Shown: positions 1-12,705, numbered from the stretch's first letter. The stretch: 12,705 nucleotides of DNA from JBHIBR01 sp046759145 [NCBI: Nitrospinota bacterium] (GCA_046759145.1 JBHIBR010000019.1:1-12705), one strand, 5' to 3'. Notes: generated by a model from the sequence alone, not told the origin. Translations and numbers: made by a program.

Positions 1-81
1 CTCGGTGGTCGTGGTCTTGCCGGCATCGATGTGGGCCATGATGCCGATGTTGCGGATCCGTTCGATGGGCGCACTGGGCAT
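1..81 (-). CDS. fusA: Elongation factor G, N-terminal fragment (runs off window)
   Basis: Translocation GTPase that moves tRNA-mRNA through the ribosome and helps recycle ribosomes; cytoplasmic. Only the first 27 codons are present, from the ATG at 81-79 to the window edge. They read [20 protein letters not shown] followed by GKTTTTE. The AHIDAGKT stretch is the G1/P-loop of translational GTPases, and the TTTTE that follows it is typical of EF-G rather than EF-Tu (which has GHVDHGKTT). The gene starts 23 bases after the rpsG stop, matching the universal rpsL-rpsG-fusA order of the str operon. A GAGGGG Shine-Dalgarno (93-98) lies 11 bases upstream of the ATG, and part of it can pair into a small hairpin. 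The rest of the protein is outside the window, so the completeness of the gene cannot be judged. Confidence 0.96.
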   Translation of the reverse strand, partial: MPSAPIERIRNIGIMAHIDAGKTTTTE

Positions 82-85
82 GGCC

Positions 86-98
86 GGGGAAGCCCCTC
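86..98 (-). promoter_or_regulatory. fusA ribosome binding site inside a small hairpin
   Basis: In the rpsG-fusA gap the transcript reads GAGGGGCTTCCCC. GGGG (96-93) can pair with CCCC (89-86) across a three-base CTT loop, which would cover most of the GAGGGG Shine-Dalgarno. The SD is 11 bases from the ATG when linear, a long spacing that the hairpin would shorten or mask. The pairing is seen in the sequence; an effect on fusA translation is inference. Four base pairs is a weak helix, and ribosomes leaving rpsG 23 bases upstream would probably open it. Confidence 0.4.
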
Positions 99-104
99 AC
101 ATTG

Positions 105-572
105 CTACCACCGGTAGTGGGCGAAGGCCTTGTTGGCCTCCGCCATACGGTGGGTGTCCTCCTTCTTTTTGACAGAGGGCCCGGAGTTGTTGGAGGCCTC
201 GATGAGTTCCGCCGCCAACGCATCCTTCATCCGGCGGCCCCGGGCCTCGGCGTTCTGGATTATCCAGCGGATGGCGAGGCTGGTGCGGCGCTCGGGGCGC
301 ACCTCGATCGGGACCTGGTAGGTGGAACCGCCCACCCGCCGCGAGCGCACCTCGAGGGAGGGTTTCACGTTGTCCACCGCGCGCTTGAACACCTTGAGGG
401 GGTCGTCCTTGACCCGCTGCTCGATGAGGTCCATCGCCTCGTAGAAGATGCTCTCCGCCACGCTCTTCTTGCCTCGGCGGAGGATGCTATTGATGAACTT
501 GCCCGCGAGGCGGTCGTGGTACTTGGCGTCCGCAGTGACCGGCCGCCGCTCGGCTCCCCCTCTCCTGGGCAT
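105..572 (-). CDS. rpsG: 30S ribosomal protein S7
   Basis: Primary assembly protein of the 30S head. It binds the 3' major domain of 16S rRNA and contacts E-site tRNA and mRNA at the exit. The product is 155 aa, the usual length (E. coli form 156-179). Recognisable family blocks are [16 protein letters not shown] (25-40), [15 protein letters not shown] (57-71), [15 protein letters not shown] (74-88), [14 protein letters not shown] (90-103) and the C-terminal [21 protein letters not shown] block (135-155). The N-terminus MPRRG is typical and fixes the ATG at 572-570. The upstream GGCGGGGGACGCGGGG is only a weak Shine-Dalgarno, so translation may be coupled to rpsL, whose stop is 19 bases upstream. 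That gap is too short for an E. coli-type S7 autoregulatory intercistronic structure. Confidence 0.98.
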   Translation of the reverse strand: MPRRGGAERRPVTADAKYHDRLAGKFINSILRRGKKSVAESIFYEAMDLIEQRVKDDPLKVFKRAVDNVKPSLEVRSRRVGGSTYQVPIEVRPERRTSLAIRWIIQNAEARGRRMKDALAAELIEASNNSGPSVKKKEDTHRMAEANKAFAHYRW

Positions 573-591
573 CCCCGCGTCCCCCGCCGAC

Positions 592-963
592 CTACTTCGG
601 CCGCTTCGCCCCGTATTTGGAACGCCCCCGACGGCGGTTCTGCACGCCCGCGGTGTCCAGGGCGCCCCGAATGACGTGATAGCGGACCCCGGGGAGATCC
701 TTCACCCGGCCACCCCGGATGAGGACGATGGCGTGCTCCTGGAGGTTGTGGCCCTCGCCCGGGATGTAGCTGGTGACCTCCATCCCGTTGGTGAGCCTCA
801 CCCGCGCCACCTTCCGCAGGGCGGAGTTGGGCTTCTTGGGCGTGACGGTGTATACCCTCGTGCACACCCCCCGCTTCTGCGGCGAGGCCCACAGGGCGGG
901 GCTATCGCTCTTGGTGCGCAGCTGCTCCCGGCCCTTCCGCACCAGCTGGCTGATGGTGGGCAC
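592..963 (-). CDS. rpsL: 30S ribosomal protein S12 (GTG start)
   Basis: Decoding-centre protein of the 30S subunit that controls translational accuracy. I place the start at GTG 963-961 rather than the in-frame ATG at 993. The protein then begins (M)[10 protein letters not shown] as in nearly all S12 proteins, is 123 aa long (E. coli 124), and a GGGAGG Shine-Dalgarno sits 8 bases upstream. With this start the streptomycin-linked lysines fall at K43 (in TPKKPNS) and K88 (in GGRVKDLPG), the family positions, and both are wild type. D89 is the residue that RimO methylthiolates in E. coli. [14 protein letters not shown] (21-34) carries WAS where many S12 proteins have KGC or similar; the rest is canonical through SKYGAKRPK. 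It is the first gene of the str segment, 178 bases after rpoC, and probably has its own promoter. Confidence 0.97.
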   Translation of the reverse strand: MPTISQLVRKGREQLRTKSDSPALWASPQKRGVCTRVYTVTPKKPNSALRKVARVRLTNGMEVTSYIPGEGHNLQEHAIVLIRGGRVKDLPGVRYHVIRGALDTAGVQNRRRGRSKYGAKRPK

Positions 964-977
964 CTTCCTCGCCTCCC
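961..977 (-). promoter_or_regulatory. rpsL ribosome binding site with GTG start
   Basis: GGGAGG (977-972), an 8-base spacer CGAGGAAG, then GTG (963-961). This decides the rpsL start over the upstream ATG at 993. The last ten bases, GAGGAAGGTG, are the same as at the rplJ and rplL starts. Confidence 0.8.
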
Positions 978-1110
978 GAGGTTCAGCCCCCAAACAAACA
1001 GCCCCCCGTCCGGGACCTCCGAACCCGCGCCCCGGGACCCGGGCAGGCCTTCCAACCCAGAGGACGTCGCGGCCGGGTCACCCTCTCGGGGGGCCGCACT
1101 CCCCGCAAAC
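964..1110 (-). promoter_or_regulatory. GC-rich 5' leader of rpsL-rpsG-fusA
   Basis: This is the non-coding stretch between the proposed start of transcription (about 1108-1111) and the rpsL start. It is very GC-rich and can fold. GCGGCC (1097-1092) pairs perfectly with GGCCGC (1074-1069), enclosing a 17-base loop that can form a further CCC/GGG pairing. Further down, CCCGGG occurs twice around one base (1043-1031). No U-run follows any helix, so I do not call a terminator. No open reading frame with a convincing ribosome binding site was seen in it. A role in control of the str genes is inference from its length and structure. Confidence 0.4.
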
Positions 1111-1115
1111 TTAAA

Positions 1116-1141
1116 ATGTTACGACCGATAAGGTCTATCTG

Positions 1142-1145
<4 letters not shown>
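1116..1145 (-). promoter_or_regulatory. Sigma-70-type promoter for the str genes, overlapping the rpoC stop
   Basis: The minus strand reads TTGACA (1145-1140), an exact consensus -35 hexamer, then an 18-base spacer (1139-1122), then TAACAT (1121-1116). The -10 matches TATAAT at four of six positions, including the key second A and last T. The rpoC stop codon TGA (1144-1142) lies inside the -35. The region 1108-1141 is clearly AT-richer than the surrounding GC-rich DNA, and TTTAAGTTTG follows the -10, so transcription would start near 1108-1111. It would drive rpsL-rpsG-fusA separately from the upstream rpo genes. Hexamers and spacing are seen in the sequence; activity is inferred. Confidence 0.62.
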
Positions 1146-5266
<4,121 letters not shown>

Positions 5267-5269
<3 letters not shown>

Positions 5270-5283
5270 CTGCCAACCCTCCT
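5267..5283 (-). promoter_or_regulatory. rpoC ribosome binding site with TTG start
   Basis: AGGAGG (5283-5278), an 8-base spacer GTTGGCAG, then TTG (5269-5267). No ATG or GTG lies between the in-frame stop at 5284-5282 and this codon, so TTG is the only start that gives the conserved N-terminus. The consensus Shine-Dalgarno may compensate for the weak start codon. Confidence 0.85.
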
Positions 5284-5303
5284 ATCGGCGGGCGCGGCGC
5301 CCG

Positions 5304-9362
<4,059 letters not shown>

Positions 9363-9385
9363 CGTCTTTCACCTCTTCCAGGAGA

Positions 9386-9405
9386 GAGCCCCCGCCCGAG
9401 GGGGG
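9386..9405 (-). promoter_or_regulatory. Hairpin in the rplL-rpoB gap, possible attenuator
   Basis: In the 54-base gap, GCCCCC (9405-9400) pairs with GGGGGC (9391-9386) across an 8-base loop, followed by TCTCTCCT rather than a clean U-run. The stem is six GC pairs. In E. coli an attenuator and an RNase III site between rplL and rpoB lower polymerase expression relative to stalk protein. The position here is analogous, but an equivalent function is inference, and the missing U-run argues against a strong terminator. Confidence 0.45.
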
Positions 9406-9416
9406 GCGCGTAGGGC

Positions 9417-9797
9417 TTAGGCAATCTCCACCTCCGCCCCCACCTCCTTGAGCTTCTCCGCAGCCGCCTCAGCCTCCTCCTTGGCCACGTCCTCTTTGAC
9501 CGGCTTGGGGGCGCCGTCCACGAGCTCCTTGGCTTCCTTGAGCCCCAGGCCCGTGATCTCGCGCACCGCCTTGATCACTTTGATTTTCTCGCTGCCGGCC
9601 ACCTTGAGGGTGAGGGTGAAGCGGCTCTTCTCCTCGACTTCCGCCCCTCCGGCCGCGGCCGCCCCGGCCGGCGCCCCCCCTACCATCACGGGCGCCGCCG
9701 AGACGCCGAACTTCTCCTCCAGCTCCTTGATGAACTGAGAGAGTTCGAGCACCGACATGTTCTCGATGAAGGAGATCACCTCTTCTTTCGTCGCCAC
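9417..9797 (-). CDS. rplL: 50S ribosomal protein L7/L12 (GTG start)
   Basis: Multi-copy stalk protein that recruits and activates translational GTPases such as EF-G and EF-Tu. The product is 126 aa, typical for the family (E. coli 121). The layout is an N-terminal dimerisation/L10-binding helical domain (1-33: [20 protein letters not shown]), a Gly/Ala-rich hinge (36-52: [17 protein letters not shown]), and a C-terminal factor-binding domain (58-126) with [20 protein letters not shown] (71-90) and the terminal GAEVEIA. The start is GTG 9797-9795, giving [10 protein letters not shown]. The upstream GAGGGGAGAGGAAG is identical over 17 bases (including the GTG) to the rplJ start. It follows rplJ by 76 bases, the longest gap in the rpl cluster, which may allow separate tuning of the multi-copy stalk protein. 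Confidence 0.98.
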   Translation of the reverse strand: MATKEEVISFIENMSVLELSQFIKELEEKFGVSAAPVMVGGAPAGAAAAGGAEVEEKSRFTLTLKVAGSEKIKVIKAVREITGLGLKEAKELVDGAPKPVKEDVAKEEAEAAAEKLKEVGAEVEIA

Positions 9798-9811
9798 CTT
9801 CCTCTCCCCTC
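9795..9811 (-). repeat. 17-base translation start repeat, rplL copy
   Basis: GAGGGGAGAGGAAGGTG ends in the rplL start codon and is identical to the sequence at the rplJ start (10396-10412). It holds the GAGGGG Shine-Dalgarno at an 8-base spacing. Confidence 0.85.
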
Positions 9812-9845
9812 CTCGCTAAAGGGGCATCCCAACGCCGCTCTTGTC

Positions 9846-9866
9846 CCCGGCTCCGCCTTCGCCGGG
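9846..9866 (-). promoter_or_regulatory. Hairpin in the rplJ-rplL gap
   Basis: CCCGGC (9866-9861) and GCCGGG (9851-9846) can form a six-pair GC stem around a 9-base loop, starting 7 bases after the rplJ stop. No U-run follows, so it is not an intrinsic terminator. It could act as a processing or stability element that separates rplL from the upstream message, in keeping with the excess of L7/L12 needed per ribosome. The pairing is seen; the role is inferred. Confidence 0.4.
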
Positions 9867-9873
9867 CTCTGCC

Positions 9874-10398
9874 CTATCCCCCTCCCTCTCGGCCGCGCCG
9901 AAGGGCATCGAGCACATACAGAAGCCGACTCAGCACCCCGCGCAGCAGGCGCGGCAGCCCCGCCACCGGCCCCTGGAGCGTCCCCAGGAGCTGGGCCAGG
10001 AGGGCCTCTCGGGAGGGGAGCTCCGCCACGGTGGCGAGCTCCTCCGGCCCCATCACGCGGCCCTCGAGAAAGCCCACCGTGAGGGCCGCCTGGGGGTTCT
10101 CCTTCGTGAACCTCACCATCTCCCGGGCCGGAGCCACGGGGTCGTCATAGCCCCAGGCCACCGACACGGGCCCCTGGAAATGTTCCTCGAGGGGCTGGAA
10201 GGGCGTCCCGAGCAGCGCCCGCCGCGTGAGGGAGTTCTTCACCACGCGGAACTCCACCTGGGCTTCGCGCAGACGCCCCCGCAGGCGGGTGAGCTCCGCC
10301 ACCGAGAGGCCCCGATAGTTCATGAGGACAGCCGCCCGGGCGCGGAGGAACCTCTCTCGGAGCGCCTCCACCTTCTCCACCTTCTGCCGGGTCGGCAC
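9874..10398 (-). CDS. rplJ: 50S ribosomal protein L10 (GTG start)
   Basis: Base of the ribosomal stalk: it binds 23S rRNA next to L11 and carries the L7/L12 dimers. The product is 174 aa (E. coli 165). The N-terminal rRNA-binding domain is recognisable from AAVLMNYRGLSVAELTRLRG (22-41) and FRVVKNSLTRRALLG (50-64). GPVSVAWGYDDPVAPAREMV (76-95) and FLEGRVMGPEEL (110-121) follow. The C-terminal helix (about 128-167, LPSREALLAQLLGTLQGPVAG onward) is the L7/L12-binding spine. The start is GTG 10398-10396, preceded by TGAGGGGAGAGGAAG, in which the TGA is the rplA stop. The 12-base gap leaves no room for the long L10-L12 autoregulatory leader found upstream of rplJ in many bacteria; any such element would have to overlap the end of rplA. 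Confidence 0.98.
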   Translation of the reverse strand: MPTRQKVEKVEALRERFLRARAAVLMNYRGLSVAELTRLRGRLREAQVEFRVVKNSLTRRALLGTPFQPLEEHFQGPVSVAWGYDDPVAPAREMVRFTKENPQAALTVGFLEGRVMGPEELATVAELPSREALLAQLLGTLQGPVAGLPRLLRGVLSRLLYVLDALRRGREGGG

Positions 10399-10412
10399 CT
10401 TCCTCTCCCCTC
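10396..10412 (-). repeat. 17-base translation start repeat, rplJ copy
   Basis: The same GAGGGGAGAGGAAGGTG as at rplL. Here its first two bases belong to the rplA stop codon TGA (10413-10411), so stop codon, Shine-Dalgarno and GTG start sit in one compact module. Confidence 0.85.
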
Positions 10413-11124
10413 AGCTCAAGCCGCTGTAGGCGGCTATGTGGTCCACCTTGACGCCCGGCCCCATGGTGGTGGCGAGGGTGATCCCCCGGAAATAGGCCCC
10501 CTTGGCCGAGGCCGGCCTGGCCCGGATCAGCGCCTCCAGCAGCGCCCTCACGTTCTCACCCAGCGCGTCGGGCTCGAAGCTCACCTTCCCCACCGGGGCG
10601 TGGATGATGCCCGCTCGGTCCACGCGGTACTCCACCTTGCCCGCTTTCGCCTCGCGCACCATCCGCCCCACATCGAGCCCCACCGTGCCCGACTTGGGGT
10701 TGGGCATGAGGCCGCGGGGGCCCAGGATCTTCCCCAGCCGCCCCACCAGACCCATCACATCGGGCGTGGCCACAGCCCGGTCGAACTCCAGCCATCCGCC
10801 CTGGATCCGTTCGGCCAGCTCCTCCACCCCGGCGGCGTCCGCCCCGGCGTCCAGCGCCTCCTTCACCTTCTCCCCCTTGGCGAAGGCGATGACCCGCAGG
10901 GCCTTGCCCAGGCCCCGGGGGAGGACCACGCTGCCCCGCACCATCTGGTCCGCGTGACGGGGGTTCACCCCCAGGCGCACCGCCACCTCCACCGTTTCGT
11001 CCAACCGAGAGGGGAAAGCCTCAGTCGTCTCCTTCACCAGGGCCAGCGCCTCATCCAAGGGATAGAGGCGGAAACGGTTCACCCTGGCCAGGCGTTCCCG
11101 GAAACGCTTCCCAGGCTTGGCCAC
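10411..11124 (-). CDS. rplA: 50S ribosomal protein L1 (GTG start)
   Basis: Forms the mobile L1 arm that guides deacylated tRNA out of the E site. In many bacteria it also represses its own operon by binding mRNA. The product is 237 aa, the normal length. The family signature is clear: [20 protein letters not shown] (119-138) followed by [10 protein letters not shown]. The two-domain layout is intact, with domain I at the two ends (for example [12 protein letters not shown], 21-32, and [14 protein letters not shown], 215-228) and domain II in the middle (about 70-160). The start is GTG 11124-11122, giving [12 protein letters not shown]. The rplK stop lies just upstream, as TGA followed by GGGAGAGGGAAA and then GTG. 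The short gaps around it favour translational coupling. No L1-binding mRNA mimic could be identified by eye. Confidence 0.98.
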   Translation of the reverse strand: MAKPGKRFRERLARVNRFRLYPLDEALALVKETTEAFPSRLDETVEVAVRLGVNPRHADQMVRGSVVLPRGLGKALRVIAFAKGEKVKEALDAGADAAGVEELAERIQGGWLEFDRAVATPDVMGLVGRLGKILGPRGLMPNPKSGTVGLDVGRMVREAKAGKVEYRVDRAGIIHAPVGKVSFEPDALGENVRALLEALIRARPASAKGAYFRGITLATTMGPGVKVDHIAAYSGLS

Positions 11125-11136
11125 TTTCCCTCTCCC

Positions 11137-11562
11137 TCAGCCTGTCACCTCAATGCCCATGCTGCGGGCGGTGCCCTCGATGATGCGAACCGCCTTCTCG
11201 AGGTCGTAGCAGTTGAGGTCGGGCAGCTTGACCTGGGCGATCTCCTCCACCTGACGGCGGCTCACCTTTCCCGCCTTCTCCTTGGCCGCATCGCTCGAGC
11301 CCTTCGCGAGGCCGGCCGCCCGTTTGAGCAGCACGCTGGCCGGGGGCGACTTGAGGACGAAGCTGAACGAGCGGTCAGCGTAGATGGAGACGACCACGGG
11401 GATGATGGTCCCCTCTTGGCCCTGGGTCTGGGCGTTGAAGGCTTTGCAGAACTCCACGATGTTCACCCCGTGCTGGCCCAGGGCGGGCCCCACGGGGGGG
11501 GAGGGGGTCGCCTGGCCCGCGGGGATCTGCAGTTTCACCGACGCCTTGAGTTCCTTGGCCAT
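11137..11562 (-). CDS. rplK: 50S ribosomal protein L11
   Basis: Binds helices 43/44 of 23S rRNA at the GTPase-associated centre, and is the target region of thiostrepton-type antibiotics and needed for RelA activation. The product is 141 aa (E. coli 142). The N-terminal domain has [20 protein letters not shown] (11-30) and [17 protein letters not shown] (31-47), with the proline-rich thiostrepton-linked segment intact (P20, P22, P23). The C-terminal rRNA-binding domain has [13 protein letters not shown] (72-84) and [13 protein letters not shown] (127-139). Q17 stands where many L11 proteins have Lys. The ATG at 11562-11560 follows the nusG stop by 9 bases; that stop codon begins TGAGGG, so it overlaps the Shine-Dalgarno. 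Confidence 0.98.
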   Translation of the reverse strand: MAKELKASVKLQIPAGQATPSPPVGPALGQHGVNIVEFCKAFNAQTQGQEGTIIPVVVSIYADRSFSFVLKSPPASVLLKRAAGLAKGSSDAAKEKAGKVSRRQVEEIAQVKLPDLNCYDLEKAVRIIEGTARSMGIEVTG

Positions 11563-11571
11563 CCCGCGCCC

Positions 11572-12099
11572 TCAGATCTTCTCCACCTGCAGCACCTCGA
11601 GCTCCACCGGGGTGGCCCGCCCGAAGATGCTCACCATGACCTTGATCTTGCCCCGCTCGGGGTTGACCTCCTCGACCACCCCCGTGAAGTTCACGAAGGG
11701 ACCCTCGACCACGCGTATGTTCTCCCCTTTCTCGAAGGAGAACTTCGGTTTCGGCTTCGCCGCTTCTCCCTCCATGTGACGGCGGATGGCCGCCACCTCG
11801 TCCTCCGTCAGGGGGGTGGGGGTGGTGCCCCCGAGGAAGCCGGTGACCTTCGGGGTGTTCTTGATGAGGTACCAGGTGTCTTCGGTGCACTCCAGGTGGA
11901 TGAGGATGTAGCCCGGGAAGAACTTCCTGCTGCTGACCCGTTTCTTCCCTCCCTTCACCTCGATCACATCCTCCGTGGGGACCAGGATCTCCCCCACGTG
12001 GTCCTCCAGGCCGGCGCTCTTCACGTGCTCGAGGACGCTCTGCTTCACCTTGCCCTCGAAGCCCGAGTAAGTGTGGATGACGTACCAAGCCTTGGCCAC
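11572..12099 (-). CDS. nusG: Transcription elongation/antitermination factor NusG (GTG start)
   Basis: Clamps RNA polymerase for processive elongation and links it to the leading ribosome (through S10) or to Rho. The product is 175 aa (E. coli 181). The NGN domain spans about 3-110 with [17 protein letters not shown] (4-20), [13 protein letters not shown] (58-70) and [11 protein letters not shown] (81-91). The KOW domain is at about 123-155 with [20 protein letters not shown] (125-144). The linker (111-120) is Ala/Lys/Pro-rich, and no extra domain is present between NGN and KOW. The start is GTG 12099-12097 with GGGGAG upstream, 15 bases after the secE stop. The secE-nusG-rplK order is near universal in bacteria. 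It will act on the RNA polymerase encoded downstream. Confidence 0.98.
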   Translation of the reverse strand: MAKAWYVIHTYSGFEGKVKQSVLEHVKSAGLEDHVGEILVPTEDVIEVKGGKKRVSSRKFFPGYILIHLECTEDTWYLIKNTPKVTGFLGGTTPTPLTEDEVAAIRRHMEGEAAKPKPKFSFEKGENIRVVEGPFVNFTGVVEEVNPERGKIKVMVSIFGRATPVELEVLQVEKI

Positions 12100-12114
12100 C
12101 CCAGCTCCCCTACC

Positions 12115-12318
12115 CTAGCGTCGCAACAGCCCGCCCACCAGCCGCGAAAGGCCCAGGTCCACGAACCCCAGGAAGAGGGCAATGAGGAAGACCACCACGA
12201 GCACCGCCCCGGTGGAGGCCACCGTGTCCCGCCGGGGGGGCCAGGTGACCTTCCGCACCTCGGTGCGGACTTCCCGCAGGAAGAGCCGAATCTGATCCCG
12301 CGCCTCAACGATACGCAT
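12115..12318 (-). CDS. secE: Preprotein translocase subunit SecE (short single-helix form)
   Basis: Essential inner-membrane subunit that braces SecY in the SecYEG channel. The product is 67 aa with one transmembrane segment (about 36-57: STGAVLVVVFLIALFLGFVD). This is the short form, unlike the 127-aa three-helix E. coli protein. An amphipathic N-terminal helix (7-22) and the family motif VRKVTWPPRRDT (21-32) precede the membrane helix. ATG 12318-12316 has TAGGA about 5-6 bases upstream. It sits directly before nusG, its standard neighbour, and after tRNA-Trp. Small size makes homology by eye less certain than for its neighbours, but motif, topology and context agree. Confidence 0.95.
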   Translation of the reverse strand: MRIVEARDQIRLFLREVRTEVRKVTWPPRRDTVASTGAVLVVVFLIALFLGFVDLGLSRLVGGLLRR

Positions 12319-12348
12319 GGCGTCCTACGCTGGCTCTCGCCGGGGGGA

Positions 12349-12369
12349 CCGCCCCGGACCCGGGGGCGG
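12349..12369 (-). promoter_or_regulatory. GC hairpin between tRNA-Trp and secE
   Basis: CCGCCCC (12369-12363) pairs perfectly with GGGGCGG (12355-12349) around a 7-base loop: seven GC pairs, 31 bases upstream of the secE start. It could protect the secE-nusG message after the tRNA is cut out. No U-run follows, so it is not a terminator. The role is inferred. Confidence 0.45.
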
Positions 12370-12371
12370 GA

Positions 12372-12386
12372 ACTCCTGGCAGGAGT
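12372..12386 (-). promoter_or_regulatory. Small hairpin just after tRNA-Trp
   Basis: ACTCCT (12386-12381) pairs with AGGAGT (12377-12372) around a three-base loop, 12 bases past the tRNA CCA end and 2 bases before the next hairpin. Together the two helices may mark the tRNA 3' processing region. The sequence pairing is exact; the function is inferred. Confidence 0.4.
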
Positions 12387-12398
12387 GCGACAAGCCCT

Positions 12399-12474
12399 TG
12401 GCAGGCCAGGAGGGATTCGAACCCCCAACCCTCGGATTTGGAGTCCGATGCTCTACCGTTCGAGCTACTGGCCT
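12399..12474 (-). tRNA. tRNA-Trp (anticodon CCA)
   Basis: The 76-base cloverleaf is complete. The acceptor AGGCCAG/CTGGCCT is a perfect 7-pair stem, the D stem is GCTC/GAGC, and the anticodon stem TCGGA/TCCGA holds the loop CTCCAAA (anticodon CCA at 12441-12439). The T stem is GGGGG/CCCTC (one G-U pair) with the loop TTCGAAT. The discriminator base is G, the first pair is A-U, and CCA is encoded in the DNA. A1-U72 and G73 are the known bacterial TrpRS identity features. It lies 19 bases after the rpmG stop and 80 bases before secE, so it is probably cut out of a shared transcript. The rpmG-trnW-secE order occurs in many bacteria. Confidence 0.98.
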
Positions 12475-12493
12475 CCGAATGTTCCTCTCCGAC

Positions 12494-12643
12494 TCACTTC
12501 GTCTCCCGGTGCGGAGTGTGCTTCCGACAAAACCGGCAGTATTTCTTGAACGACAACCGGTCGGGGGTGCGGCGCTTGTTTTTGGTGGTGGTGTAGTTGC
12601 GCCGCTTGCATTCGGTGCACTCGAGGGTCACGATGTCTCGCAC
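12494..12643 (-). CDS. rpmG: 50S ribosomal protein L33, zinc-binding form (GTG start)
   Basis: Small 50S protein near the E site. The product is 49 aa: it starts (M)[15 protein letters not shown], continues [20 protein letters not shown], and ends in [13 protein letters not shown]. Two CxxC pairs (C9/C12 and C36/C39) form the zinc ribbon of the C+ form of L33, unlike the zinc-free paralogue used under zinc limitation in some bacteria. The start is GTG 12643-12641 with GAGGGG upstream; the TAG stop of tuf directly abuts that purine run. The 13-base gap to tuf suggests coupled translation. Length and sequence match the family closely. Confidence 0.96.
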   Translation of the reverse strand: MRDIVTLECTECKRRNYTTTKNKRRTPDRLSFKKYCRFCRKHTPHRETK

Positions 12644-12656
12644 GCCCCCGTCCCCT

Positions 12657-12705
12657 CTAGGCGACGACGTCGCTCACCACGCCTGCGCCCACGGTGCGGC
12701 CCCCC
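12657..12705 (-). CDS. tuf: Elongation factor Tu, C-terminal end (runs off window)
   Basis: Delivers aminoacyl-tRNA to the ribosome. Only the last 15 complete codons and the TAG stop are present: [25 protein letters not shown] is the hallmark end of EF-Tu domain 3, normally preceded by REG. The SDVVA tail differs from the common TEILE/TKIIE-type ends but fits the position. Context (tuf upstream of rpmG-trnW-secE-nusG) strongly supports the call. Copy number cannot be judged; many genomes have a second tuf after fusA, which would be beyond the other window edge. Confidence 0.93.
   Translation of the reverse strand, partial: GGRTVGAGVVSDVVA

Noticed and set aside
961-993. Alternative ATG start for rpsL at 993, adding ten residues
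   Set aside because: The extra [10 protein letters not shown] does not occur in S12, while the GTG at 963 gives the canonical [11 protein letters not shown]-terminus, the standard residue numbering and a well-placed Shine-Dalgarno.
1031-1043. CCCGGGACCCGGG tandem palindrome as an operator
   Set aside because: Such strings arise readily in very GC-rich DNA, and a single copy with no partner elsewhere gives no support for a protein-binding site.
1069-1097. Possible intrinsic terminator after rpoC
   Set aside because: The GCGGCC/GGCCGC stem has a 17-base loop and no following U-run, and it lies downstream of the likely str promoter, so it is better described as leader structure.
9841-12549. 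A 902-codon plus-strand frame running across rplJ to rpmG
   Set aside because: It passes through five ribosomal/secretion genes and the tRNA. Its GGIRTPNPRIW segment is the familiar false peptide made by translating the antisense of a tRNA.

Overview
All genes in this window lie on the minus strand, and together they form the classic bacterial secE-nusG / ribosomal stalk / RNA polymerase / str gene block. In transcription order, from high to low coordinates, they are: tuf (3' end only), rpmG, tRNA-Trp(CCA), secE, nusG, rplK, rplA, rplJ, rplL, rpoB, rpoC, rpsL, rpsG and fusA (5' end only). No mobile element, CRISPR array, phage gene, frameshift or convincing intrinsic terminator was seen. Apart from the roughly 178-base rpoC-rpsL gap, the genes are separated by 9-80 bases.

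The organism is a GC-rich bacterium with a 'Gram-negative type' RNA polymerase. RpoB is 1352 aa with a long lineage insertion around residues 975-1103. RpoC is 1375 aa, carries an E. coli-like sandwich-barrel insertion in the trigger loop, and keeps the four N-terminal zinc cysteines at the same residue numbers as E. coli. This argues against Actinobacteria. It fits a GC-rich proteobacterial/deltaproteobacterial, Nitrospirota, NC10 or similar, possibly uncultured, lineage. The phylum cannot be fixed by eye.

Layout. (a) 12399-12705: the EF-Tu end, L33 and a CCA-encoding tRNA-Trp, probably co-transcribed with what follows. (b) 11572-12318: SecE and NusG, preceded by two GC-rich hairpins between the tRNA and secE. 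(c) 9417-11562: L11, L1, L10 and L7/L12, which build the L1 arm and the GTPase-activating stalk. The first three are packed 9-12 bases apart with stop codons abutting Shine-Dalgarno sequences. (d) 1142-9362: RpoB and RpoC, with small hairpins in the rplJ-rplL and rplL-rpoB gaps that could tune polymerase output relative to stalk proteins. (e) 1-963: S12, S7 and EF-G (the str operon), apparently with its own promoter, whose -35 hexamer overlaps the rpoC stop codon.

The window is functionally ordinary; I found no new system in it. The points worth a second look are the str promoter embedded in the rpoC stop codon, the dominance of non-AUG starts (6 GTG and 1 TTG among 12 visible starts) in genes that should be highly expressed, the near-identical stop/SD junctions in the rpl cluster, a roughly 28-residue RpoB insertion in the protrusion domain, and the lack of room for the usual L10 leader and E. 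coli-type S7 operator.
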